From assembly GCA_004369045.1 (NCBI GenBank), contig ML213509.1, forward strand, positions 1,377,971 to 1,420,609: DNA of 42,639 nt, given 5' to 3'. Both the position numbers and the translations under genes were made by a program. Below are positions 33,972 to 42,639 of this stretch, piece by piece (position 1 is the first letter of the stretch; each line of letters opens with the position of its first letter). The stretch is from Heliocybe sulcata. Taxonomy: Eukaryota > Basidiomycota > Agaricomycetes > Gloeophyllales > Gloeophyllaceae. The notes beneath the pieces are model-generated. The model did no database searches and had not been told where the DNA came from. It saw only the letters and a list, made by a program, of their open reading frames with translations.

Positions 33972-34765
33972 AGTGGTTGATGAGCGTCCGAAACGAGAGG
34001 GCAGGAGAAGGGTCATCGGACGGCTGTAGATACCGTGATAGGATTCCTGATGACAGAGTCGTTTGTATTGAGACAAAGTCAACGACAGTCTGCGAGAGAC
34101 CAGCCGTGTCTGCCAGATATCCAAACAGATGCTAGTTGCTCGAAGCCATGGCACTGATAACCACGGGCCAATCCACCGTGGAGGCATGATTGGTCAAGTG
34201 GGTTCCGAGTGCAGGGTGGAGTATTGGATAATGCGGCTAAATCACACACAGCCTCCCATGACGACCTCATTGTGCAGATGATCATTCCATCGCGAGAGTC
34301 GAGATGCTGTAAAGATCACCGTCATAATACGATATCTAACCAGTGCGGGTACTCACCAGAACCTACGCCTGCATGCCCTTCAGTAGGGGTAGGTCGGACT
34401 GGATACCCAGCTTGCATGGGACAATGGCGATCCTCCGCAATTGCACTGCTCGTACAGCCTTTCCCTGAGGACCACGCAGGCACGATACATCACGAATTGA
34501 AATGAACGGAAACCTCGCCAAATGATGGTGCCCTGGAATCGATGACAATCAACCGCAGCAAGCTACTTTCCACATGGCATCAGCACTGCTATCCTGCTTT
34601 CTGCCCACCTGACTCCACCCGCGCAGCCCATCATGATGGTAAACAACCTTCATGTCGTGAAGCCTAATACTACCGACTGCATGTGCGATATCGCACGTCG
34701 CGACAAGGATACTGAGAACGGCCCTAGTGCACTTGTCAAGTCTCTAGTCACTCTGACCGACAGAC
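33972..34765 (-). other. S33-like upstream region containing a gene-end relic
   Basis: 794 bases between the S33-like start and the C stop. On the minus strand 34200-34505 reads like the end of a gene: EGHAGVGS, an intron with GTGAGT donor and TTTACAG acceptor, then ASRLSRWNDHLHNEVVMGGC and a stop. The upstream exons and family are not recognised. A diverged copy lies at 30950-31150. The S33 promoter must overlap this stretch. Confidence 0.4.
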
Positions 34766-36384
34766 CTACACCTTGTAACCATGCATGCCGGCTACAGCGC
34801 CGTACGCTGGCCCGCCCCTCCCGTACATTTTTCGCAGATCATCCACCAACTCCCGTGGCCTCTCAAATGCAGCGAAATGACCGCCTGCTGTGTGCTCGGA
34901 TTGAAAGACGACGTTCCCGACTGTTCGTATCCATCTGGAGCAAGGTATTCAGCTCCCATTCGAGAAGGCTACTCATGGCAGGGACACCTACGATCTTGGC
35001 GGGCTGACGATCTCAGCAGGAAAATGGGAGACTCCCAACGGAATACTGCCCACCCGAGTACTGTCATGAGAATCGGAGGCATGCATGAACTCGTAGTATA
35101 TGCGCAGGGAAGCGGCAGGGCCAGCTCGGGAGAACCAGTATATGGACACCCATGTCAGGACTGAATGATCACAATTACATCCTCGCGAAGACACTGCAGT
35201 GATCATAAAACTACTGACCTTCATCGTCATCCCACTCATATTTATCCGTCCAATGCACCAATTTCTCGTACATCCACGCAAGCAGGCCGACAGGCGAATC
35301 GGCGAGGCTGTATCCGAGCGTCTGCGGTTGGGTAGACTGCTCTACGAAGTACCCGGACTGCGTCTGCTCAAACCATTTGTTACGGTCAAGGCTTCTGCGC
35401 TCAGCGTCCGTGTAGGGGCTGTAGGGGGTCCAAGTGTGCAGAAAATGGTTGAATGCTAGTATGGGGTTCCGAATGAAGCTTGGCGGATCGGGGCTATGAA
35501 GAAAAGATTCAGCGTTTCGGAATGGCGTCATAAGGAGAGTGCGTACACTGGGTGATTGGTATGCCAGGCTTGGACGTGCTTGCCTCCGTACATGGCTGCC
35601 ATCTTGCGAGTGACCTTCGCAAATAACCATCTCAGCATAGTCCTATCCGGACAGCAGTACACCCATTACCCTATATCCCCAGTCGCCGCCCTGTGTGACT
35701 GACATGTCTTGTCAGGAATCATCTATAGCCGCAACGACAAGCACTCACCAAACTTCTCATACCCGAGAGCAATCATCAAGTTCAATGCAGTCTATAGAAG
35801 TCACAAGCTTCGTAAATCGACAGGTCTCTGCGCAGAAGCAAACAGCCACCGTACCTCTGCATATTGCGCGATTGCGAAGCCCTTTTTGCTGGGAGCCTCG
35901 GAGAAGCCAAACCCGGGTAACCCAATGGCTACGACGTGGAAGCTCGGATGGTCCTCCGAATCGGCGGTTAAGAGCGGTATGATCCTAGCCGCTTCATGGA
36001 AGCTCCCCGGCCCTGCCAAATCCTCAGTCTCCGTCCACAACCGATGTGCGTATGGAAGGTCCACTCACACCCGTGCACGAATAACAAAGGAATCGCTCCT
36101 TCCACCTGACTTCTCGCATGCAGATAGTGGATATTCAAGCTCCCAAAGCCCTCGACCTCGACATCCCTTGTGAGATGCGGAAGCTCGTTCAGTTCCTTTT
36201 CATGCTTCCTCCACTCGTAACCGTCTTTCCACCTCGCGACGAGCCTCTTCACCTCCTTGAGGGGAACACCATAGTCCCAACCTACATCGTCCAGCTCGTC
36301 CGGGAGACGCACAAGATTGAGCTTCCGCTGAAGGACGTCGAGTTCCTCGTCGCTCACGGCGATCTTGTAGGGACGCTCGGACAT
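34766..36384 (-). CDS. Epoxide hydrolase C (EHN / alpha-beta hydrolase)
   Basis: Eight exons in phase. Start [21 protein letters not shown] motifs [20 protein letters not shown] and [19 protein letters not shown]. Core motifs are [37 protein letters not shown] (nucleophile Asp), [14 protein letters not shown] and [16 protein letters not shown] (catalytic His). The end, [10 protein letters not shown], departs from the VVPGxxGY of the other three, and the donor after HTNHPV reads GTACGC. By eye it is the partner of A (shared MSERP-KIAVS start and DDV-WDYGVPL). No frameshift or lost catalytic residue was seen, but the divergent C-terminus and the HTNHP variant of HTNFT make it the most diverged paralogue. 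Confidence 0.88.
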
Positions 36385-36707
36385 GCTGAGGAGAGACTAT
36401 CGACGAGTTTGCGCGCGCATCATCCTGCATTATATACGAACAGCGGGCGCACTTAGTAATACAAGAAGCCAGAGCAGCTGACAAGGGAGACAACAGCGAT
36501 TTTGTGGGTTCGCAGTTACGCGCTCGTGATAAACGCCGTCACGGTCACGTGCCCCACGGGGCCACAGTAGCGGTACTGAGCCGCATCCAACGATTCGTCA
36601 TGGGATCATTTGCGCCAATTGTCAACTCATCTGGGAAGTTCACCGTTATTTCACCTGAATTTGGGCCGGATTTGAAAAGCCTGCACCAGCTTCCCACAGA
36701 CAAGCTC

Positions 36708-38336
36708 CTATCTGGCATACCCGTTTTTACCAGGGACCACCCCAAACGCCGGCCCTCCCTTTCCGAACATCTTCCTCAAATCATCTACAAGCACCTCCGG
36801 CTTCTCGTGCGCTGCAAAGTGTCCACCGGACTCGTGCTGCGCCGTGAACACGAGATTACCCGTAGCCTGCATCCAACTGGCCGCAAGCAATCAGTATGTA
36901 GGAAGGAAGGGAGGCGAAATGATGGCTACTTACGATTTCGGCGCAAGAAAGAGTTCAGCGGGGAAGTACGACACGCCCATAGGGCAACCACCGACATAAG
37001 GCTGATTGAAGATGTCCTCCGCATGGTGCGCCTCGTAGTATATCCGGAGCGAGGCTGCTGGGCCAGCTCGGGAAAACCAGTAGATTGATATCCAGGTCAA
37101 GACTGAGTTGTCGATTTAGTCCCAGATGCAGGCAAAAGGGATCGAGAGAGATGTACCCTCGTCATCTTCCCATTGGTACTTATCAGACCACAGCACGAGC
37201 TTCTCGTATATCCATGCTAGCAAGCCAGCGGGCGAGTCTGCAAGCCCATACCCGAGAGTCTGCGGCTGCGTATTCTGCTCAGTATAGTACCCCGCTTGGT
37301 TGTCTTCGAACCACTGGTTACGCTCTAGGCCCTTCTTCTCGAACTCGGTGTAGGGGCTGTAGGGGATTGCGGAGCTTGTGTGTGCAAGATGGGCTGAAGC
37401 TGTTAGTGGGTTGCGCACAAAATTTGGGGCGTCGGTGCTATCCGAGTGAGATAGGTCAGTGAAGTGGGTAGGATATTATTGGTGAGCTCACTGGGTAAAA
37501 TTGGTGTGCCATGCCTTGACATGCTTTGGCGCGTACAGAGTAGCCATTCTGCGGGTCACCTATACGAATTTCTCAGACCTTTCGTCAGTGCTGCAATAAA
37601 GATGGAACACAGAGACAAATCTTACCCTCTGCCCCCAGTCTCCGCCCTGTGTCACTGGACGGATAAAACGTCAAATGAGAATCAAATGCGAACCTTTGTT
37701 GATACTGACCGAACTCTTCGTATCCCAGTGCTCGCATGAGCTTTAACCCGACCTATGCACGTATCGTGTCATACGTTATCCTGAACAATTCGGACAGTAC
37801 GGACTTGCCTCTGCGTATTGTGCGATCGCAAAACCAGGTTTACGCGGCGCTTCCGAGAATCCGAACCCTGGTAAACTGTACACGACGACATGGAAGCTCG
37901 GATGGTCAGGAGATTCGCCGGTCAATAATGGCAGAATTTTGCAAGCCTCCATGAAGCTTCCCGGCCCTGCCTCGGTCAGTCAGATTGAGCATCAATATGC
38001 TGGAATCAGGTCTAACTTACAGCCGTGCACGAAAAGAAGAGGTATCGCATGTTCTTGTGTACTCCGCTGATGAATATAGTGAACATTTAGAGTGCCGAAA
38101 GCGTCGGTTTCGATGTCCCTAGTAAAGTGAGGAAGCTTGTTCAATTCTGCTTCGTGCGCCCGCCAGTCGTAACTGTCTCTCCAGCGCGTAACGAGCCGTT
38201 TCATGTCTTCAAAAGGGACTCCATAATCCCAGCCAACATTTTCGAGCTCATCGGGAAAACGGATGAGGTCGAGTTTTTTGCGAAGAAGCTCCAAGTCCTC
38301 GTTTGAAACAGAAATCTGGAAAGGCTGTTCAGACAT
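36708..38336 (-). CDS. Epoxide hydrolase D (EHN / alpha-beta hydrolase)
   Basis: Eight-exon model. Start [23 protein letters not shown] motifs [20 protein letters not shown] and [19 protein letters not shown]. Core motifs are [37 protein letters not shown] (nucleophile Asp), [19 protein letters not shown] and [16 protein letters not shown] (catalytic His), ending [10 protein letters not shown]. Intron 2 (37753-37808) starts with GC: the exon ends GCAGAG and GCAAGT follows, where A, B and C have GT at the same place. D is first in the run, 323 bp upstream of C, and resembles B. No other oddity. Its upstream region (38337-38807) is its promoter candidate. Confidence 0.9.
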
Positions 38337-38807
38337 GGGTGCGAGACTAGTGAAGATAGGTGGGTACGTCGTAGGCTGTCCGCGCCTTTATATCATATCA
38401 GCCGGACTGGCTTAGTCAAGGTTTCAGAACGTTCAGTGGGTTAAATTTGATGGGCGGCTCCGAGAATGACTTGAGTGGACGCGACGCGCCATCCCTAGTG
38501 AGATAAAGAAGCCCAACGCGTGACGTCATAACGTCTCGCGTCGATCAGCTGATGCCTTGGCGTAACACTCACCGCCAAGGGCAACAAGCCTGCCTCCTCG
38601 CAATTCCGCGTACTGACCACCGCGGCCAAAGAAGACATGGAGCGGTACATTAGAGTAGAGTTGATATATGCAGGAGTACTAGAGGACATAAAGAGAAGAT
38701 GTTTAGAGATAGGAAGGTCGAACGAAGTCCAGTCATTCTAGAGAATGAACGTTTAACACTGATGTCACGGGCAGAGAAGTAAGCGTGCGTACCTCCGTGA
38801 TGCCCAG
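38337..38807 (-). promoter_or_regulatory. Epoxide hydrolase D upstream region
   Basis: 471 bases before the next gene. A TTTATATC motif at about 38387, 50 bp from the ATG, is a TATA candidate. A coding-looking stretch on the minus strand (about 38645-38574, FFGRGGQYAELRGGRLVALG, followed by a GTGAGT donor) could be an exon remnant of unknown origin. Confidence 0.35.
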
Positions 38808-39377
38808 CTATCTCTTCGAGGCGCATAGCTGCAGAAACACGTCCTGACTATGCTCAGTCGGTTCATTCCCAGTGACGGTACTCGCAACCCAATCCTCGGT
38901 ATGTTTCCTCCTGGCGTCCCCCGAGTCCTCCATTCGAGCCTTCTGGCACTTGACCACATCCCGACACGAGTCGTGCAGCGTCTTCTTCCTGATCAGGTAC
39001 TGCATATATGCGCGATCTTTCCTGGCCCTTAGCTTCCCGAGATGCACCGCACGCTTCTTGCAGTTCCTTGGTACAGGAGCCAAGTGATTGTAGGGACTGG
39101 AGTCGATGATTGTAAAAAGAGAGATATGGCGACGCTCTGCTTTGTGCGTTGGCGAGAGGGGAGAAGAAGGAACCAGAAGGAGCGCCGCTTTTGAGGGAGG
39201 CTTGCGCGTGGGTGATGGCAGAGAAGAAGGTAAAGCGTAGCGATCCCATCTGCGCGTGCCTGGAGAGAGAGTGGTCGACTTCTTCTTCCTGATAGTACGA
39301 GCAACAATGGAGCGGAGATGAGTGGCAAGAGACCCCATGCAGGAAGATGAAGCAGTCATCGCGATAGTCTGAGTCAT
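38808..39377 (-). CDS. Hypothetical basic protein, about 189 aa
   Basis: A single open frame from ATG 39377 (MTQTIAMTASSSCMGSLATH) to the stop at 38808. Not recognised. It is rich in Ser, Lys and Arg, with basic clusters RKKKS and RNCKKRAVHLGKLRARKDR, and ends in a charged, probably helical part (KTLHDSCRDVVKCQKARMED). No signal peptide or TM helix is evident. The other two minus frames are also open over part of this span, which weakens the frame choice. The frame given has the only long ATG start. Its upstream flank has no strong promoter motif. It may be a lineage-specific gene or, less likely, part of a spliced gene. Confidence 0.4.
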   Translation of the reverse strand: MTQTIAMTASSSCMGSLATHLRSIVARTIRKKKSTTLSPGTRRWDRYALPSSLPSPTRKPPSKAALLLVPSSPLSPTHKAERRHISLFTIIDSSPYNHLAPVPRNCKKRAVHLGKLRARKDRAYMQYLIRKKTLHDSCRDVVKCQKARMEDSGDARRKHTEDWVASTVTGNEPTEHSQDVFLQLCASKR

Positions 39378-40441
39378 GTTCAAAGACGAGGTAGGGATGA
39401 TAAACGCGAAGCACGGTGCACAGTAGGGAGATGATAATCAAGGGTAGTAACCTCTTGAGCGAATTAAGTTGAAGTGCAGACCCCTTTTATCTAGTCCAGA
39501 GGATGGGCGGCTGACGCCGGGCTTCGTCACAACTCAGACCGGCATGGCAGAATGCCATAGACTATAAATTCGAAAGGAGAGCTGAGCATTGCTGCAGAAT
39601 AAGCTCGCCTTTCCGTACGGGAGAGAATTGGCAGTTGTTGAGCAGACAGCGATAGTGGCAAGAAGAGAAAAGACCCTCATCGGATTTTACAGCCAGAGTC
39701 TAGAGTCACTACTAGTAGGCAGAATGTTCCGTAAAGCCAAGTAATATGCAGGTCATTAGCGACAGCTTCACAGTGAATATTAAGCTGGAAGAGAGTTTTC
39801 CGCAGGCCACGTGGTCAATTGGCCGGAGTCTTTCGGTGGCGGAGTGGCTGAGCCGTCGACTCTGTCATTCTCGGCGCTCGCAGATGATGCGAGAACGACA
39901 GACTCAAGCATTATCGCAGATGAATCGATGACAGACTAAAGGACTCAGTACTGGCCACTCTTGTGACCATCGTGAAATTATTTCTAGTTCCCTAAAGCCA
40001 CGCTGGCTTTCAGTCGCGTAGCCCTGAACATTGTTCACGTGGTCCCGCCTCAGCCACAGTCGCGTTCTACAGCCGCGTCTCTCGATCGCTGCGGTTCAGC
40101 GCAACTAGTTCTATCTGCTAACCATCCTTGTTAGGATGCATTTTCAGTTGATATGATATGATTTCGCTGAATAATACCGACACATAGAATGCCTGGAAAC
40201 TGAGAAGATGATGAGAGAGATCCATAAGGATACACTAAAGACCGAGTCCATCTTTGAGCCATGCTACTAATACAATCCGATATGTTCGGTCGTACGCTCG
40301 ACATGAAACCCTATAGACACGGACTCTAGCGAGGATCACCAATCCGTACTATGAAGCAAAATTACTTTGCTGAGATATTTATGGTTGATATCGCGGGTTG
40401 AAGAAGCAGGAGTGCGGGGTGCATGAACCGAAGCGCGCGTC
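39378..40441. other. Intergenic, no gene supported
   Basis: About 1.06 kb. It holds an imperfect hairpin at 39859-39904 and nothing else I can assign. The frames at 39746-39931 and 40398-40607 lack motifs. Confidence 0.4.
39859..39904. repeat. Imperfect inverted repeat (hairpin)
   Basis: Arms 39859-39872 (ACTCTGTCATTCTC) and 39891-39904 (GAGAACGACAGACT) pair at 12 of 14 positions. An inner CTCGCA/TGCGAG stem with a 5-base loop lies between them and partly overlaps the right arm. Confidence 0.5.
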
Positions 40442-41069
40442 CTGGTCAAAGAAAATCAGAACAGAGGACAGCACGCCAGAGCGTAATGGAGCTCACCTTG
40501 AGCATAAACCAGATTATCGTCGTCCTCTGGGCATTTGCTACGGTCAATGTATTGCAGGTGTGTGTTCGACGTGCGTCGTGGGTCCAAGGAATCTGAAAGC
40601 GGGATGATCAAGTACGATCTTGGGTCTTGTTATTTAGTAGTGCGGTTCCTAGCGGTGACGATCAGAACAAAGAACATTATAAGACATCGCAGCTGTTCTC
40701 ACCTCGAGCTCACTCCGAGTCGTCGTCCTCCTCGAGATGACTCTCGGGAACCTTTGATGATATGGGATGCCTTGATACCAGGATGCAAAGCGACTGGTTG
40801 ATATAATAAATTGCAGAAGATTGCTGCACAGTGATGCGGCGGGTCGAAGTAGGGACTCTTCAAATATGACACGGGCACTAGATGCGGATGTGGCGATTCA
40901 GAGAAGCAGGACTGCGTGGATTGGTGAAGAAGATGATCATGGTGATGTATGACTTGTTCAAAGGCTTAGGTGCTGGGCAAAGACGGTCAGGACACTTATC
41001 AGACTATCGGAGAAGGTGACAACTCACTTTGAGCGTAATCCGGGTCGCCGTAGACCTGGATACGACTCT
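40442..41069 (-). pseudogene. Three diverged tandem exon-intron-exon units of an unknown gene
   Basis: Blocks starting at 40452, 40658 and 40983 align without gaps for about 90 bp each. On the minus strand each has an exon end, a GTGAG donor, a CTGAT/CTGAC branch-like site, and an AG acceptor. This gives introns 40442-40496 (55 nt), 40649-40702 (54 nt) and 40973-41027 (55 nt). The exons read EDDDNLVYAQ, EEDDDSE-stop and VYGDPDYAQ before the donor. The middle copy has a TGA in this frame. The family is not recognised. They look like a decayed tandem repeat or pieces of one gene. Confidence 0.5.
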
Positions 41070-41096
41070 CTACACGCTTGCCTTGGCTCGGCTTCC

Positions 41097-41169
41097 ATTT
41101 CCAGCCCGCCCCCGCGCCCCCCTCCCCGGTCCTCCCGGGCATCCACGCCCCTCCTCCCCTCCCCTCCCC
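41097..41169 (-). other. G-tract run on the minus strand (possible G-quadruplex)
   Basis: Just after the stop of the coiled-coil gene, the minus strand carries AGGGGAGGGGAGGGGAGGAG and more G runs over about 70 bases. Four or more G3-4 tracts with 1-nt spacers fit the standard G-quadruplex pattern in the 3' UTR. Folding is inferred. Confidence 0.5.
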
Positions 41170-42219
41170 TCAGAACTTGTACTTGGCGTGCATAGCCGCA
41201 TGAAAGTCACTCAGCTCCTGCGACCGACGCGCCTCAGTATACCAGTCAAATAAAAAAGCACAGGGCATCCGTACCTTGGTGACGGCTCCGAGAACATCAC
41301 CCTCGAGGTAAACCGACTGCGCGGGCTCTACACGCTCGTTCTCAAGCTCCTGCACTCGAGCACCCAACTCCCCAACTTCCTTCTCCTGCTCCGCTCTGAT
41401 GGCCTCAAGCTCCTGCACACGAACGTGAAGTTCCTCGATGCGGTTCTCAGCGTCCCCAAGCTTCTCATGCTTTGCCGCTCCACTGGCTTCAAGCTCGTGC
41501 GTCCGAGCCTTCAGCTCCGCAATATGCTCGTCCTTTGCCGCTCCGTTAGCCTCAAGCACCTGCACCCAAGCCTTCAGCTCTTCAATCTGCTGATCCTTTT
41601 CCTCCATCTGAGCTCGCAGCTCCTGGGCCTCTCTACTCGCCTTCTTCGCTTGCTTGAACCAACCAATGACGACCTTCCTCGCGTCTCCAGCCATCAATTC
41701 ACCCATCCACTCGGGCACCTCGCGTTCGCGCTGCTCCTCCTTCAGCCCCTTCTCCCGGAGCAGCTCCTCGACGTGAATAGCCTGCTGGTGCTGGTGCTGG
41801 CGTTGCTGGGTCTTGGGAGGGCAAGCAGAGAGAGCAGGACGAGAAAGGCCAAGAGACTGCCACATGGAGGGCGCCGGCTTCATCGGACGCATCCGAATTT
41901 TCGGACCCGACCGAAGCCAGAACTCGATCTCCCTCGCTTCATCCTGCGTGTGACGGCGACGGAGTTCCGCATTTGGGTCGCAAGGAGGAGGCGTAGGCGT
42001 AGAGGGGATGATACGCGAAGGACAAGCAGTGGAGGTGGGCGACACTGTGAACGGCGAAGTTTCTCTAGTAACCGGGGCTGCAGAAACAGCCGCAGCAGGA
42101 GACGCCTTCTTGCGAAGGAGACGAGACACAAAAGGCTGCTTGGTAGTCTGGGCAGAGGCGGCGTCAGAGCGCTTGACCTTAGACTGAAGGTTCTTGAGGG
42201 TGATCTTGAGCGAAGGCAT
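41170..42219 (-). CDS. Hypothetical coiled-coil protein, 349 aa (335 if a 42-nt intron is removed)
   Basis: ATG 42219 opens MPSLKITLKNLQSKVKRSD; the longer frame upstream begins at a TTG. The N-terminal third is basic and Pro/Ser/Thr-rich (VSRLLRKKASPAAAV, STPTPPPCDP), then EIEFWLRSGPKIRMRP and EWMGELMAGDARKVVIGWF. Residues about 205-310 form a long coiled coil with repeats of the type ELKARTHELEASGAAK / ELHVRVQELEAIRAEQ / ELGARVQELENERVE. The C-terminus is DFHAAMHAKYKF. The stretch 41233-41274 has a GTACGG donor and an AG acceptor, is 42 nt and stays in frame, so it may be a short intron or coding. No family is recognised; a structural or scaffold role is only a guess. Confidence 0.6.
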   Translation of the reverse strand: MPSLKITLKNLQSKVKRSDAASAQTTKQPFVSRLLRKKASPAAAVSAAPVTRETSPFTVSPTSTACPSRIIPSTPTPPPCDPNAELRRRHTQDEAREIEFWLRSGPKIRMRPMKPAPSMWQSLGLSRPALSACPPKTQQRQHQHQQAIHVEELLREKGLKEEQREREVPEWMGELMAGDARKVVIGWFKQAKKASREAQELRAQMEEKDQQIEELKAWVQVLEANGAAKDEHIAELKARTHELEASGAAKHEKLGDAENRIEELHVRVQELEAIRAEQEKEVGELGARVQELENERVEPAQSVYLEGDVLGAVTKVRMPCAFLFDWYTEARRSQELSDFHAAMHAKYKF

Positions 42220-42639
42220 GATGTCGATGGTATGTGCTGGTAAGAGTGTCGGTAGATGTCTTCTGATGCAAAACCAAGAGAGTAAATGCAAGCGCGAGAG
42301 ATTGCTTTGATACTAGTAGAAGACAAGCGAGAGTAGGAAACAGAGACGAGGCAAGACGGTTCTTATACACTGCGGCTGGCGCGAGAAGCATCGCTCATAT
42401 GTGACAGGTGCGGCTGGCACTGTCAGTCTGAAATTCAATAGCACCGATACGAACTGCACCCATACGGAGAAATCACCGACGTAGCGGGCCAGCTCCAGGT
42501 TAACATAGCAGCACAGAGAACTGAGATATCCCGATGATCCTTCAGAGTCAGGGCAGAGTGAGTTACCGGACCCTAGTGAACGTGAGGGGAACGCGACAAC
42601 GACGCGTCGCGTCACGTGATCGCGTTGAGGCGTCCGCCT
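42220..42639 (-). promoter_or_regulatory. Upstream region of the coiled-coil gene
   Basis: 420 bases to the window edge. It contains a CACGTGAT element (42612-42620) in a CpG-rich context, like that upstream of epoxide hydrolase B. No gene is supported. Confidence 0.35.

Noticed and set aside
39836-39915. tRNA-Leu/Ser-like sequence (GGAGTGGCTGAGCC start)
   Set aside because: An A-box-like start is present but there is no B box (GGTTCGA-type) at the right distance and the acceptor ends do not pair.
41425-42243. 272-aa plus-strand frame rich in Leu and Arg
   Set aside because: Antisense of the coiled-coil heptads; composition mirrors the minus-strand gene.
1-42639. CRISPR array, rRNA operon, prokaryotic operon structure
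   Set aside because: Introns throughout and eukaryotic families; the only regular repeats are WD40 units, mucin repeats and paralogous genes.

Overview
The window is fungal nuclear DNA, most likely from a mushroom-forming basidiomycete (Agaricomycetes). Nearly every gene is cut by many 42-75 nt GT-AG introns. The families also fit: an NLR-type WD40 tail, a DUF6533 seven-TM protein, an Msb2-like mucin sensor, and EHN-type epoxide hydrolases in tandem. All gene models here were spliced by eye from reading frame, splice signals and family motifs.

Layout. 1-604 (+): the last two WD40 repeats and conserved tail of a probable NACHT/WD40 protein, cut by the window edge. 1361-2559 (+): Sec14-type CRAL-TRIO lipid-transfer protein. 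2955-10700 (-): the cohesin loader SCC2/Mis4/NIPBL, the largest gene. 11148-14827 (-): DUG2, a WD40 + M20-peptidase protein of the glutathione degradosome. 15156-16655 (+): RPAP3-like TPR co-chaperone, divergent from DUG2. 17113 to about 19205 (-): DUF6533 membrane protein, with possible decayed relatives up to 20.9 kb. 20943-21604 (+): ribosomal protein uL23. 22442-25379 (+): Msb2-like Ser/Thr-rich transmembrane sensor. 25940-26627: a 688-bp MITE-like element with 27-bp inverted termini. 26741-38336 (-): an array of four epoxide hydrolases (A, B, C, D) with a secreted S33/TAP-like hydrolase between the two pairs, plus sequence relics. 38808-42219: two lineage-specific (-) genes, separated by 1.8 kb that holds three decayed exon-intron-exon units.

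The left 25 kb is mostly housekeeping: chromosome cohesion, glutathione turnover, chaperoning of large complexes, translation and surface signalling. The right 17 kb is accessory. In the hydrolase array, A resembles C and B resembles D, so a two-gene unit appears to have been copied. Relics of an S33 signal-peptide region, a duplicated gene end and promoter-like blocks between the pairs fit repeated segmental duplication followed by decay. The array lacks the core enzymes of a classical biosynthetic cluster (no PKS, NRPS, terpene synthase or P450 seen), so a detoxification or metabolite-tailoring role is only inference. I saw no CRISPR array, rRNA or convincing tRNA.
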